Assembly (NCBI RefSeq): GCF_009765705.1
Contig: NZ_LMUX01000021.1
Span: 521,451-585,450, forward strand
Source of the DNA: Burkholderia sp. L27(2015)
Lineage (GTDB): Bacteria; Pseudomonadota; Gammaproteobacteria; Burkholderiales; Burkholderiaceae
Direction of reading: 5' to 3'
Length of the DNA stretch: 64,000 nt
The notes under the pieces were generated by a model. That model was not told the DNA's origin and did no database searches. It saw nothing but the letters and a program-made list of their open reading frames with translations. Positions 1 to 9,419 of the stretch are shown here, piece by piece. A program made the translations under genes and the position numbers. The first letter of the stretch is position 1; each line of letters starts with the position of its first letter.

Positions 1-362
1 ACCGGGTACTCGCCCAGTTTCGGGTCCATGCAGACTCGCAAACCTTTGCGGAACCGAGCGTTGCTAAGGCGAACGAATATCCGTACGTCATCGAAAAGTA
101 TTTTGCGCGCTCGGATGTACCGGCGGGACTCATGGCACAACGTCAGTTGGCCTTTGGCAATGCCTATCTTTTGACTGCGCGTCTGCACCTGCGTGCTGGC
201 CGATATCGTGTCGCACTCTCGGCATGGTGGCAAGCGGCGCGCTACAGCGTGTGGTCGGTTTTACGACCGCACTCGATCAAATTGATTCTGAATGGCATAT
301 TGGGACGTGAACTGCATTATCTGAAGCAGTGGATACGAAAGGTATTTGGCAATAAACTTTAG
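1..362 (+). CDS. Glycosyltransferase family 2, C-terminal part only
   Basis: Only the last about 119 residues are in the window; the reading frame is open from base 3 and runs off the left edge. The visible part has the basic, helical tail common in family 2 glycosyltransferases of O-antigen loci, with a run of Arg/Leu-rich segments (ARLHLRAGRYRVALSAWW) and a C-terminal segment ending in VFGNKL. The catalytic GT-A domain (DXD motif) would lie upstream and cannot be checked. Inferred role: adding one sugar of the repeat unit at the cytoplasmic face of the inner membrane, given the polysaccharide genes that follow. The assignment rests on the tail and on context, so the family is likely but the donor and acceptor are unknown. 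Confidence 0.6.
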   Translation, partial: RVLAQFRVHADSQTFAEPSVAKANEYPYVIEKYFARSDVPAGLMAQRQLAFGNAYLLTARLHLRAGRYRVALSAWWQAARYSVWSVLRPHSIKLILNGILGRELHYLKQWIRKVFGNKL

Positions 363-377
363 AGGCGCCAAGATTTA

Positions 378-396
378 GTAGCGCATATGGCGCTAC
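378..396. repeat. Small inverted repeat between convergent genes
   Basis: GTAGCGC and GCGCTAC form a perfect 7-bp stem around a 5-base loop, in the 56-base gap between two converging genes. There is no T-run on either side, so it is at best a weak terminator. Confidence 0.3.
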
Positions 397-418
397 CCAC
401 TCATGATATTGCGCTGTG

Positions 419-2047
419 TTAGGCGACAGTCGAAATTTTCTTGAATTTGGTCGATAAGGCTCGCAAGCTATAAAACGCAAAGACGGCCACTAGATTTTCA
501 CCAAGAAATACGATCCACAGATAGGGAAAGTTCATCTGACAGACGGCGTTCGCCATAAAAATGGCGGTTACGGTGGCCAGAAACCGGCCACCACACAATC
601 TGAGAATAAGTTCTTCGAATAAAATGATAATGCCGCTGATGAGAAACATTCCAATAAGCACGACAGTCAGAGAGCCCGAATAAAATAATATTGCGATGGC
701 GCCTGGTAAGGTTAAAAACGTAAAATTCCTGTCATAAATATAATAAGAGTTTGATAGAGACTGATAAATCGAATTAACTCCCACAGAGGCATTTTCGTTT
801 AGTCCTCGTTTAAAGAGCGCCCATCCAAGCCGGTCGGGGCTGGAGGCAACCGACAAGACCCCCTCAAGACCTATCCAGCGATCCAGGCTGAGCAATATGA
901 CTTGTCGTCCCATTCCTACAGGGGCCGCGAGCGCTGGAGGAAGCCATGCTGGCGGTCTCCAGGACGGAGGGCTTCGGTGTGCGATCGCTGTTGGCCCGGT
1001 GCCGAGCGGTGGGACAGCCGCGATGGACTGAGCATCCTCAGTGGGGGCCGGACTTATCTTTTGCACTTGCAGAAGCTTGTGCGCCGCATTTTGGGGAAGC
1101 AGGGACAATTGAGATACGCTAGTCGGCGACTCCGTCGGTACGTACAAAACTAGACGAATCCACGACACGATCGACAGGCTAAATACAAGGCTGACGGCCA
1201 AAATAACTGGGAGCCGCCAACCGTAACCCGACCACAATCGGCGCCGCAGCGACGGCATATGGATCGATATAGCGGTTGCATACGCGAGTACAAGGAATAG
1301 CGTGACAGCTCGACTCAGAATTGACACAGATGCGACTACGCTCAAGGTCGCGACAGTCGCGATCACCAGCATCAATTGCCTCGGATTGGTTTCCAATTCC
1401 CAATCGAGCATTAACGCAAATAGCATCGGAATACCGGCAAAACTAGCCCAGGCGAATAGCACGCTCAAGTCAAACGGCAATATCAGCCGCATATTCACGC
1501 CAATTTGGAAGAACGCAAAAAAATAATTCGCAGCGTAAAGTCCGACAGCTCCAATCGCACAGATCACCCAGATCCAAAATCGGAAACGACTGTACCAGAC
1601 CGGCACAAAGTTTGTTGGGGTGACTGTCGCCCTATCACGCCATCTGCAAATCAGTAGATGAACAGCACGGCATAAGGCGACGCCCGTGGCTCCCGCTGCC
1701 GAAATGCCGAGACTTCTGTCCCATAACGCTGGCGTTCCATCAAAGCGCCCCACCGGCTCTATGAAATCATAATGCAGAGCCAAGTGAGCCATGAATTTAA
1801 GCCAGAAACCGAGAAATAGAAAAACAGCAAGAAACAGGTAGCCGTCAAATCGCCTCTTGGGAAAAGCTAATAAAAGCATCACCCAAAACGCAATATGAAA
1901 GGCAAGCAAAATCAATCGATCTCCCGTATATGCAGTGATCGACCATATAATTGCGCCCAGCAATAGCATCACCAATAACCCGCCGATCGTGCGAGATGGT
2001 TTCTGCCACTCGTGCCATGTGCGAATCGAAACGTTGCCTAACGACAT
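419..2047 (-). CDS. Polytopic membrane protein, candidate O-antigen polymerase (Wzy type)
   Basis: The 542-residue protein has about a dozen hydrophobic segments. Its central loop is long and proline-rich (roughly residues 330-400, with PTESPTS, SPAPTED and SWRPPAWLPPA), as expected for the large periplasmic loop of Wzy-type polymerases. No sequence motif proves the function; Wzy proteins are very diverse. The start at 2047 is chosen because AGGAAAG lies just upstream and the product then starts MSLGNV; an in-frame ATG-like start 17 codons earlier is less likely. Composition is AT-richer than the housekeeping block, as is usual for O-antigen genes. It could instead be another polysaccharide membrane protein. 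A second polymerase-like protein is encoded at 3699-5018. Confidence 0.55.
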   Translation of the reverse strand: MSLGNVSIRTWHEWQKPSRTIGGLLVMLLLGAIIWSITAYTGDRLILLAFHIAFWVMLLLAFPKRRFDGYLFLAVFLFLGFWLKFMAHLALHYDFIEPVGRFDGTPALWDRSLGISAAGATGVALCRAVHLLICRWRDRATVTPTNFVPVWYSRFRFWIWVICAIGAVGLYAANYFFAFFQIGVNMRLILPFDLSVLFAWASFAGIPMLFALMLDWELETNPRQLMLVIATVATLSVVASVSILSRAVTLFLVLAYATAISIHMPSLRRRLWSGYGWRLPVILAVSLVFSLSIVSWIRLVLYVPTESPTSVSQLSLLPQNAAHKLLQVQKISPAPTEDAQSIAAVPPLGTGPTAIAHRSPPSWRPPAWLPPALAAPVGMGRQVILLSLDRWIGLEGVLSVASSPDRLGWALFKRGLNENASVGVNSIYQSLSNSYYIYDRNFTFLTLPGAIAILFYSGSLTVVLIGMFLISGIIILFEELILRLCGGRFLATVTAIFMANAVCQMNFPYLWIVFLGENLVAVFAFYSLRALSTKFKKISTVA

Positions 2048-2464
2048 TGACTTTCCTGGTAATCTTGCCTCTGACAAGAACATTTGACACTGCGACAATC
2101 AATAAATTCTCGGTCGATAAACCTCGGAGTGCAGGGACGTCATAGTCATGACACCCTCTGCGGTTGCCGTTCGCGTCTAACCGCGCGGGCAAATCACCTC
2201 GGAGAGTAACCTAAGTTTCGGAGGATCCTGTCCCTGCCAGCAATCCGTGTTTCTGCGGTCGGCCGGGCGTCGATCCACCGGGTATGCAGGCAGCCTGGGT
2301 CGCAGCGATGGCTCGGGTCGCACCGCGTTCGGTGCCGCCCATGCCCACCATGTCTATCGGTTTGCACATCGCCGCGGCGACCGAATGACGAGGCTGTGGC
2401 TCCTATTTCTTACCAGCGCAAGACAATCTTTCTGCGTTGTCATTCTCAACATACAGGCGAGGCC
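2048..2464. other. Intergenic region between divergent genes
   Basis: About 417 bases separate the - strand membrane protein and the + strand methyltransferase. The region should hold both promoters. Short open frames exist at about 2220-2400 but none has a recognisable product. The GC content rises in 2220-2400 compared with both sides, which could mark a remnant of another gene. Confidence 0.4.
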
Positions 2465-3295
2465 ATGGACTACAACAAAATGCATGCTGACTGGGCAATG
2501 CAGCACCAAAATATTGTTGGAAAGAAGGTCATCGTGATTGGTTGCAATTCGGGTTTAGACTGCGCCCATTTTGTTGATGGCGGAGCCCGAGAGGTGCATG
2601 GATTGGACGTTCTCGATAACATTGGCTGTGATTACTTTCATCCAAAAGTCAAATACACCAAGGCTTCCGCAGAGGACATTCCGATCGAGTCCGATTTTTT
2701 TGATCTCGTATATTGTTTCGCCACCATGGAGCACGTCCCAGACATTGAATCAGCATTCAAGGAAATGGCACGCATAACCAAACCCGATGGTCTAATCTAC
2801 TGTGTCGCCTCACCGCTGTGGAACTCTCGCCACGGGCATCATTACCCTCAATATTTCGCGGACTATCCTTGGGCGCATCTCCGATTAAATCAGAGGCAGG
2901 CTTTCGAATATTTAGAGGCTAGCAATATTGCGATTGAGGCTGCTAATGGTGACCGACAAATGGTCTCAGCTTATATGTACGACAGAACAAACTTCAATAT
3001 GACACCTTCGCACAAATATGTTTCAGCGTGCGAGAAACTGGCAGGATTCAAAGTTCTTCGCAACGGGCTAGACATTGAACCTGAAGCAATGCTCGATGAA
3101 GCGATAAAAATCGAACTTGAAGCCAAGGGATATACCAGTGAAGACTTGCGTGCCGTGACTCATACGTATATTGGCAGAAAGAAGTCAAAAATACCGGCAA
3201 TAAATATAATCAATGGCTTCTACGATATAGTCAGGCAGCTTCGTAATAAACTTGCCTTTATCAAAGCAGCGATATTGCGTCGATTAAAGGCTTAG
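2465..3295 (+). CDS. Class I SAM-dependent methyltransferase
   Basis: The 276-residue cytoplasmic enzyme has a Methyltransf_11-type fold. Motif I appears as VIVIGCNSGLD followed by the acidic strand end GLDVLD, then a later SAEDIPIESDFFDLVYCFATMEHV segment (motifs II and III with the usual D/F-D-L-V and EHV). The start at 2465 (MDYNKMHADW) is preferred because it follows a purine-rich AGGCGAGG and begins the conserved fold; longer open frame upstream is probably untranslated. It most likely methylates a sugar or a lipid-linked glycan of the repeat unit, judged by position in the O-antigen locus, but the acceptor is not visible. Codon use is AT-rich like its left neighbour. Confidence 0.75.
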   Translation: MDYNKMHADWAMQHQNIVGKKVIVIGCNSGLDCAHFVDGGAREVHGLDVLDNIGCDYFHPKVKYTKASAEDIPIESDFFDLVYCFATMEHVPDIESAFKEMARITKPDGLIYCVASPLWNSRHGHHYPQYFADYPWAHLRLNQRQAFEYLEASNIAIEAANGDRQMVSAYMYDRTNFNMTPSHKYVSACEKLAGFKVLRNGLDIEPEAMLDEAIKIELEAKGYTSEDLRAVTHTYIGRKKSKIPAINIINGFYDIVRQLRNKLAFIKAAILRRLKA

Positions 3296-3328
3296 GCTAC
3301 CGAGGCAGTTGCTCGCGTGGCGATGATC

Positions 3329-3371
3329 AAAAAAACGAAAGCCCCTGCTCGCTTGCGACGAATGGGGCTCT
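3329..3371 (-). terminator. Rho-independent terminator for the - strand gene at 3699-5018
   Basis: Read on the - strand, AGAGCCCC pairs with GGGGCTTT around a partly self-pairing loop, followed by CGTTTTTTT. The U-tract is only on the - strand side, so it should stop transcripts arriving from the right. Confidence 0.7.
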
Positions 3372-3698
3372 CTAGCCAAGAACCTGAACAGACCAGGGAA
3401 AGGCTGCAGCATTGTAGCAAAACCGAAACCGATGGGCCACGCCGCTTCCGCGCCGTTTTGTCGTTTACGGCCGTCCGCGAGGTATTTCTTTAGTAAGCGA
3501 ACGGCCAGAACCATGTATCACTAATCCAAGAAATAGCCGAACCTCGCTCCCCTGTGCCATCACGAGGCAAATCGAGGGCTGGTTGGACTTACCGCTAAGG
3601 ACCGAAAGGTCTACACAGCGCCTGATGAGCGGATCGTCGCAATACCGCCCGTAAATATGTCATTCAGACATGTCCTCTTCAGCAGCAAGACCACGATT
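3372..3698. other. Intergenic region without a recognised gene
   Basis: About 330 bases lie between the terminator and the stop codon of the next - strand gene. Both strands carry only short broken frames. It could be decayed coding sequence or a long 3' untranslated region; nothing in it was recognised. Confidence 0.4.
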
Positions 3699-5018
3699 TT
3701 AGGTACGTCCCAAATCGTTCTTGCGCGCAGAGATGGTAGACCGAGAAGACGTCTGAATACCGCAGAAGAGAAGCGTGAGCGCGTAGGGCAACCAGATGAC
3801 AGGGCGCTGGTAGAAACTCATAACGAATATAGCCACGAATAAGAAACCCCAGCGCGATGCCCCACATCGCAGCCAGATTGGGATGGCGACACACGCGCAT
3901 CCAATCGCGAGGATCACGAACCCTACGATTCCAAAGTCAGTGAATATCCGCCAAACAACTTGGCTTTCTGGGCTTTTGATGACACTTGCATCGCTCGCGA
4001 TACCGAACAAACGTGTTGAAAAATCTGATTTCAAATAGGAATGTATCAAGACGCTCATGGGGGGCTGGACCCGGTCATCCGGTTCGGAAGGCCGCAGCAT
4101 CTGCTTGGAGTCTACCGCAACGTGCTCACTGCTTTTGTTGCCTGCTGGCGTCGTGTTGACTACTGTCACGCTAGACTTGGTTCCTGCCTCGACCTTAGGT
4201 TGAAACCACCCCAGTGTTAAAGACACAGCGAGCAGCAAGGGAACCAAGAAAAGCAGATTCCGCCAATTCTTCGAAAATACCGCCTTGATAGAAAAACCGA
4301 CTATTGCCAACACCAGAAAGGCGAGGGAAAAAGACATAAGCCCAGCGATATAAACTAATGCATATCGCCAGTTTTTGACCTCAAACCTCACTGCGGCAAG
4401 GGATAGCGCAGCTATCGTCCCAACCGTGCCAGGCTCATCATAAATTCCGCACATTCGGAACAGTACGGCGCCAGTTTTAAGCACCATAGAGTTCGCTTCG
4501 ATGAATAGTGCTCCCGGAAAGTAAAGCAGGGCGTCCGCAGCGCCAGTTGTGATTTCCCGTCTCGCCATGGGCATCGCTGAAAATTCAACGTGCGCACCGG
4601 ACGCGGCCAGTAGCCAAACGATGATCCCAGGGATAAGGCTTATAGAGAATATGGTGATGAAAATCTGTAAGCAACGTTCGCGTGTAACGTCAGACATCAG
4701 CGCCAGCGCCCATAAAGCAGGAAGGACTATCACCCATTTCGAGTGGCCGCCATCCTCTCGCGGCAGGAGGGTGATATAGGCCACAAAGACTGTCAGAGCG
4801 AAAATACCAAATGCTTCGACACCGGTCGGAAGGCTGAACTCCCTTTTGAATATTGCCCACACGATAGCGACGCACGATAACCCGGCAGCGATGACCAACT
4901 GACCAACATGGGTCGACCATAAAAAATATGGATTCAGTGAGACACATGCAGCGAGACTGACCAACGCCGGGAAAACCCAGCTCTCAAGATTATTTGATAA
5001 TATGCCAACCTTTCTCAT
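3699..5018 (-). CDS. O-antigen polymerase/ligase-family membrane protein (Wzy candidate)
   Basis: About 439 residues with 10-12 predicted membrane segments. The segment FRMCGIYDEPGTVGTIAAL (about residue 210) matches the R-x-G-x-x-x-E-P pattern seen in Wzy-type O-antigen polymerases, and a hydrophilic loop of about 75 residues after it suits the periplasmic loop of that family. The start at 5018 (MRKVGILS) is chosen because the 22 codons upstream are not membrane-protein-like; its ribosome site is weak. Role by family: joining repeat units on undecaprenyl diphosphate in the periplasm. The locus also has another polymerase candidate (419-2047) and a WaaL-like ligase (21722-22954), so which one polymerises the main O-antigen is open. 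Confidence 0.65.
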   Translation of the reverse strand: MRKVGILSNNLESWVFPALVSLAACVSLNPYFLWSTHVGQLVIAAGLSCVAIVWAIFKREFSLPTGVEAFGIFALTVFVAYITLLPREDGGHSKWVIVLPALWALALMSDVTRERCLQIFITIFSISLIPGIIVWLLAASGAHVEFSAMPMARREITTGAADALLYFPGALFIEANSMVLKTGAVLFRMCGIYDEPGTVGTIAALSLAAVRFEVKNWRYALVYIAGLMSFSLAFLVLAIVGFSIKAVFSKNWRNLLFLVPLLLAVSLTLGWFQPKVEAGTKSSVTVVNTTPAGNKSSEHVAVDSKQMLRPSEPDDRVQPPMSVLIHSYLKSDFSTRLFGIASDASVIKSPESQVVWRIFTDFGIVGFVILAIGCACVAIPIWLRCGASRWGFLFVAIFVMSFYQRPVIWLPYALTLLFCGIQTSSRSTISARKNDLGRT

Positions 5019-5396
5019 CGTTGCCCATCCGCGAAGATTACATGCGAGTGCGCATTGTAATCGCATGCAATAGGTTACGCACATTTAGCTATATGGGTCC
5101 GACAGCGATGCCGCGAAGCGGTGATCTGCGGCACTGGGACAAAGTGCACGAAGCAGATGGCTTGGGAGAGCGATTATTACAGGCTGAATACCGCGCACAA
5201 CGCTCCCCCCAATCCCCCTGGGGCGGGAGGTGACAATTCCCATGCAGGGAGATCTGTGGCGCGAACGTTGCAAACGAGATCGTCAGGCTGATTGATCGCA
5301 TGAATTAGCTATACTACACACTCCATTGCTATGCCTGAGACCACCCTTGACTATGCGCAACTCCGATACAGTGCAGGCCGCCCGAAGCACACGCCA
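5019..5396. other. Divergent intergenic region
   Basis: About 378 bases separate the - strand polymerase candidate from the + strand epimerase-wbpL-wbpM operon and should contain both promoters. A C/G-run (CTCCCCCCAATCCCCCTGGG) sits near 5205. No confident gene or well-spaced promoter was identified. Confidence 0.35.
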
Positions 5397-6353
5397 ATGA
5401 AAGTTTTGGTGACCGGTGCGACGGGCTTTGTCGGGCAAGCTCTGTGCGAACGTCTGTTGTGCGATGGTCATGAAGTCGTTGCAGCGACGCGTGACTCGGC
5501 CCGTTCATGTCCAGCGACCACCCATGTCGTCGTTGGAGAGATCGACGCCGACACACGGTGGACCGTCGCACTAGATGGCGTCGAACTGGTGTACCACCTA
5601 GCGGGCCGGGCTCACGTCATGGCGCAGGAGGATCAGGCCGCACTCGAGCATTACGAATGTGTCAACCTTCATGGCACGACAAACCTCGCACGTCAGGCCG
5701 TCGCCGCAGGCGTGCGTCGCCTCGTATTCGTCAGTTCAATCAAAGTCAACGGCGAGGGTGGCGAGGACGTTTATACCAGCACGACGCCACCGGCGCCACG
5801 CGATCCATACGGCGCGTCAAAATGGCAAGCAGAATGTGCGCTGCGAAAAATTTCGCAAGATAGCACTTTGGAAATCGTTGTGGTCCGTCCACCTTTAATA
5901 TATGGACCCGGCGTGAAAGCTAATTTTTTGCGTCTCTTGGGCGCCGTCGAGCGTGGGCTGCCATTGCCGTTCGGCTTGGTGCGCAACCAGCGCAGCCTGC
6001 TATTTCTTGGTAATCTGGTCGATTTGCTGACGGTCTGCGCGAGTCACCCAGCCGCAGTCGGAAATACTTACTTAGCCTCGGATGGTAATGACGTTTCGAC
6101 AGCGGAGCTTGTGCGCCAAATCGCGTCGGCCCTAAGCAAGCCGACTCGCTTGCTGCCCATTTCGCCGGGCTTGATCAGGCTGCTCGGCCGGCTACTCGGC
6201 AAAGGGCCGGCGGTGGCGCGATTGCTGGGTTCGCTGCAGGTGGATAGCTCGCCACTGCAGCGTGATCTTCATTGGGAGGCTCCTTTTACTTTGCAGGAAG
6301 GGCTACGCATCACAGCCGAATGGTACAAAAAGAAACATGAACGGAACGCATAA
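5397..6353 (+). CDS. NAD(P)-dependent sugar epimerase/reductase (WbpV/WbjF-like)
   Basis: The 318-residue SDR begins with the Rossmann motif TGATGFVG, has the active-site serine region FVSSIKV and a YGASKWQAE catalytic Tyr-Lys pair. In Pseudomonas aeruginosa O-antigen loci a gene of this kind (wbpV, wbjF) directly precedes wbpL and wbpM, as here. WbpV-type enzymes are thought to reduce the 4-keto sugar made by WbpM to UDP-D-QuiNAc; the same role is inferred here but a C4-epimerase function is possible. The start at 5397 is chosen because the Rossmann motif follows at once; 22 earlier codons would be atypical. The end overlaps the next gene by 17 bases, which indicates translational coupling. 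Confidence 0.75.
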   Translation: MKVLVTGATGFVGQALCERLLCDGHEVVAATRDSARSCPATTHVVVGEIDADTRWTVALDGVELVYHLAGRAHVMAQEDQAALEHYECVNLHGTTNLARQAVAAGVRRLVFVSSIKVNGEGGEDVYTSTTPPAPRDPYGASKWQAECALRKISQDSTLEIVVVRPPLIYGPGVKANFLRLLGAVERGLPLPFGLVRNQRSLLFLGNLVDLLTVCASHPAAVGNTYLASDGNDVSTAELVRQIASALSKPTRLLPISPGLIRLLGRLLGKGPAVARLLGSLQVDSSPLQRDLHWEAPFTLQEGLRITAEWYKKKHERNA

Positions 6354-7374
6354 GCTTTTTGTCGCCTTGTTGATCGCCTTGACGGGTTTGCTTAGCTGGC
6401 TGGTAGCCCGCATCGTCATGCACAACAACGTGCGCTTTGGCCTGCTCGCTCCTCCCAATGAGCGTTCGTCGCACGTCAATCCGACACCGCATGGCGGCGG
6501 AATTGGCATTGCGCTCGGCGGCACCGCGGCCGGTCTAGCGTTGGCCTTGCACGACGCGGCAACAATCTGGATTCTGCTCGGACTCGCTCTCTTGATTGGC
6601 GTCGTCGGGCTTATCGACGACATTCGCCCGCTTTCGGCGCGAATCCGGCTGGTCGTCCAGGCAATGACTTGCGGCGCTTTGCTCAGCAATCTAGCCCCTC
6701 TGCCCCAGCTACCATTGACTGCACACCTCGCGTTGGGTGGAGTGGGACTGGCCGCCCTATTGATCGTGACAGCAATGTGGTGGTTGAATCTGTTCAATTT
6801 CATGGACGGTATCGACGGGCTCGCCGCGATGCAAGCTGCGTTTATGCTGTCGGTCGCGGCCGCCCTCGCCGCAATATTACATCCTGTCGCAATCGGGAGC
6901 GCGCTGTGGTGCTGGATGCTGGCACTGGCGGCGGCAAGCGTGGGGTTTTTGCTGCTGAATTGGCCTCCCGCCCGGATCTTCATGGGCGACGTCGGGAGTA
7001 CCTACCTAGCTTTCATGATCTTCGCGCTCGCTTTAATGAGCGTTAGCGAAGGCTGGCTATCGTATGCATCGTGGTTGGTACTTGGGGCGCTTTTCATTGT
7101 CGACGCCACTGTTACCCTTGTGCGCCGCATACGCCCCGGCCATTCGCTGTCGCATGCTCACCGCAGCCATGCGTACCAGCGCTGGTCGCGTCGCTGGGGC
7201 GCCCATCGGCCCGTCACCTTATTAGCAACCGCCATTAACGCGCTATGGCTTGCGCCGATGGCTTGGTTGGTACTCGCTCAACCTGCTTACGCATGGCTTA
7301 TTACCCTGATCGCATACGCACCGTTAATAATTGGAGTGATTATCCTCGGTGCTGGAAAACCTGATAATGCTTAA
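6337..7374 (+). CDS. wbpL: Undecaprenyl-phosphate sugar-1-phosphate transferase (WbpL/WecA family)
   Basis: This 345-residue integral membrane protein belongs to the MraY/WecA glycosyltransferase-4 family and starts the O-antigen unit by moving an amino-sugar phosphate to undecaprenyl phosphate. Motifs are clear: PTPHGGGIGI near residue 47, DDIRPLSARIR (Asp-Asp pair for Mg2+), NLFNFMDGIDGLA and FMGDVGS, and a His-rich cytoplasmic loop HSLSHAHRSHAYQR. Ten or more membrane segments are apparent. In Pseudomonas WbpL uses UDP-D-FucNAc or UDP-D-QuiNAc; the neighbouring dehydratase and reductase fit that. It overlaps both neighbours by a few bases, so the three genes form one operon. The start at 6337 gives the expected N-terminal membrane helix. 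Confidence 0.85.
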   Translation: MNGTHKLFVALLIALTGLLSWLVARIVMHNNVRFGLLAPPNERSSHVNPTPHGGGIGIALGGTAAGLALALHDAATIWILLGLALLIGVVGLIDDIRPLSARIRLVVQAMTCGALLSNLAPLPQLPLTAHLALGGVGLAALLIVTAMWWLNLFNFMDGIDGLAAMQAAFMLSVAAALAAILHPVAIGSALWCWMLALAAASVGFLLLNWPPARIFMGDVGSTYLAFMIFALALMSVSEGWLSYASWLVLGALFIVDATVTLVRRIRPGHSLSHAHRSHAYQRWSRRWGAHRPVTLLATAINALWLAPMAWLVLAQPAYAWLITLIAYAPLIIGVIILGAGKPDNA

Positions 7375-9370
7375 AGTACTGCACTCCCGAATCACCTCGT
7401 TGCCGCGCCCGTACAAACAGGCATTGATGGGTTGTTCCGATGCGGTGCTCCTGTGGCTCGCTATCTGGCTGGCATTTGCACTGCGCTTCGGCGACTGGTT
7501 CGTGCCGGATCGCTGGCAGGCGCTGCTGATGGCCATTACGCCATTGATCGCTGCACCCTTCTTCGTCAGGAGCGGCTTATACCGCTCCGTGATCCGTTAT
7601 GTCGGCGAGCAGGTCATATGGACCGTCGTGCGCAGCATGTTCTCGGCCGCCCTCATGTGGACAGTGCTGGCCTTCTTTGTTGGCGTAGCTGCCGTCACCA
7701 CCATTCCCCGATCGGTGCCGTTTATCTATTTTGCTTTCGGTGTATTACTGATTGGTGGCAGCCGATTTTTGGCGCGCTGGATCTTGTGGCTACCCATGCG
7801 CAAGCGTTTTCTCGGACGTCAGGTGCTGATTTATGGCGCCGACTCTGCCAGCCGGCAGTTAGCTACATCACTGCGGCACGGCACGGAATTGTTTCCAGTC
7901 GGATTTGTCGATGAAGATCCCAGCCTGCAAGGACAGGATATTGGTGGCTTGCGCGTTTATGGCCCGCATCAGTTGAACTGGCTGATTCAGAGCTTCGATA
8001 TCCGCGATCTGATCGTGACCGAATCGTCACTCTCCCCGCGCCGGCGCCAGGAATTGCTGGTCGGCCTCCGCCAACACCCCGTGCACGTCAGAATTCTACC
8101 GGCCATCTCGGATATTGCCAGTGGCAAACATCTGGTGCAATTGCTGCGCGAGCTGGAAGTGACCGATTTGCTCGGTCGTGACCCAGTCGCTCCGAACCCA
8201 TCATTGATTGCTCGCAATATCACTGGCAAAGTGGTGCTGGTGACCGGCGCGGGCGGCAGCATAGGTAGTGAATTGTGCCGACAAATCCTGCTCGCCAAGC
8301 CGACCAAATTATTATTGGTCGATAGCAGCGAATACAACCTGTACGCGATCCATACCGAGCTCATCAAAAGACAGGCGGCGCTAGCACATAGCAGCAACGC
8401 TCACATTGACGTCGAATTAATTCCTTTACTGGCCAATGTCTGCGATAGCGGGCGAATGACCGAAATCTGTCGCACTTGGCAGCCGCGCACGCTGTATCAC
8501 GCCGCAGCCTACAAACATGTCCCACTCGTCGAACATAATCCTGCGGAAGGAATTCGCAATAATGTGTTCGGCACGCTCGTCACTGCGCAATCGGCAGTCG
8601 AACATCAAGTCACGGATTTTGTCTTGGTGAGTTCGGATAAGGCCGTACGCCCAACCAACGTAATGGGGGCTAGCAAAAGGATGGCGGAGTTGCTCCTGCA
8701 AGCGCTTGCGAATGCGCCACTCGTGAATTTCGACGGTGAGCCTATTCGTAACCAAACACGCTTCTCCATCGTGCGGTTCGGCAACGTGCTTGGGTCCTCT
8801 GGGTCTGTGGTTCCGTTGTTTCGACAGCAGATCAAGGAAGGCGGCCCCATTACGCTGACCGACCCCGAGGTGACGCGTTATTTCATGACAATTCCCGAAG
8901 CCGCGCAGTTAGTCATCCAGGCCGGCGCAATGGCAGAAGGAGGCGACGTGTTTGTGCTCGACATGGGTGAGCCAATACGCATTATCGACCTGGCGATACG
9001 TATGGTCGAATTGTCCGGGTTGACCATACGTGACGACGCAAACCCGCACGGCGATCTCGAAATCCTGATTACCGGTCTGCGGCCAGGCGAAAAGCTCTAT
9101 GAAGAATTACTGATCGGCGAGAGTCCGGAAAAAACGGCTCATTCCCGCATCATGAAGGCGCATGAAGATTTTCTGCCCTGGGAAACTCTGAAGATGCATC
9201 TGGCGGCGTTGCGTATCGCTGTCTCAACCAACGACGTTGCGGCGATTCGTATTCTGCTACTGCGCCTTGTAGCCGGTTACCAACCCCATGCGGAATCGGT
9301 AGATCTAGTCTATTTGGCAGAAAACGGCATGTCGCTGGCAAGCGCGCCTGCGCTAGACCTGGATAACTGA
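7367..9370 (+). CDS. wbpM: Membrane-bound UDP-GlcNAc 4,6-dehydratase (WbpM/CapD family)
   Basis: The 667-residue protein has four N-terminal membrane helices (about residues 20-135), a CoA-binding-like Rossmann region with the motif YGADSASRQLA, and a C-terminal SDR dehydratase domain starting VTGAGGSIGSELCRQ (about residue 290). The active-site part reads SSDKAVRPTNVMGASKR, the Ser-x-Asp-Lys and later Met-x-x-x-Lys arrangement of WbpM/FlaA1 enzymes. Length agrees with the family (about 660). It makes UDP-2-acetamido-2,6-dideoxy-D-xylo-4-hexulose, the precursor of D-QuiNAc/D-FucNAc. A GTG at 7349 is an alternative start; the ATG at 7367 overlaps wbpL by 8 bases. The gene converges on the - strand sugar cassette. 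Confidence 0.88.
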   Translation: MLKVLHSRITSLPRPYKQALMGCSDAVLLWLAIWLAFALRFGDWFVPDRWQALLMAITPLIAAPFFVRSGLYRSVIRYVGEQVIWTVVRSMFSAALMWTVLAFFVGVAAVTTIPRSVPFIYFAFGVLLIGGSRFLARWILWLPMRKRFLGRQVLIYGADSASRQLATSLRHGTELFPVGFVDEDPSLQGQDIGGLRVYGPHQLNWLIQSFDIRDLIVTESSLSPRRRQELLVGLRQHPVHVRILPAISDIASGKHLVQLLRELEVTDLLGRDPVAPNPSLIARNITGKVVLVTGAGGSIGSELCRQILLAKPTKLLLVDSSEYNLYAIHTELIKRQAALAHSSNAHIDVELIPLLANVCDSGRMTEICRTWQPRTLYHAAAYKHVPLVEHNPAEGIRNNVFGTLVTAQSAVEHQVTDFVLVSSDKAVRPTNVMGASKRMAELLLQALANAPLVNFDGEPIRNQTRFSIVRFGNVLGSSGSVVPLFRQQIKEGGPITLTDPEVTRYFMTIPEAAQLVIQAGAMAEGGDVFVLDMGEPIRIIDLAIRMVELSGLTIRDDANPHGDLEILITGLRPGEKLYEELLIGESPEKTAHSRIMKAHEDFLPWETLKMHLAALRIAVSTNDVAAIRILLLRLVAGYQPHAESVDLVYLAENGMSLASAPALDLDN

Positions 9371-9419
9371 TATCAACTCCAAGCGGGGGAAGTCAAGACG
9401 CCTTCGACCTTCACCTTCC

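Noticed and set aside
2220-2464. Possible gene or mobile-element remnant upstream of the methyltransferase
   Set aside because: No transposase, repeat ends or protein similarity could be recognised; only the changed composition is notable.
3372-3698. Possible decayed coding sequence in the gap
   Set aside because: Frames on both strands are broken by stops and none matched a known family by eye.
6303-6983. Open frame of 226 codons opposite wbpL
   Set aside because: Antisense shadow of a well-supported membrane protein gene, with low-complexity Ala/Ser composition.
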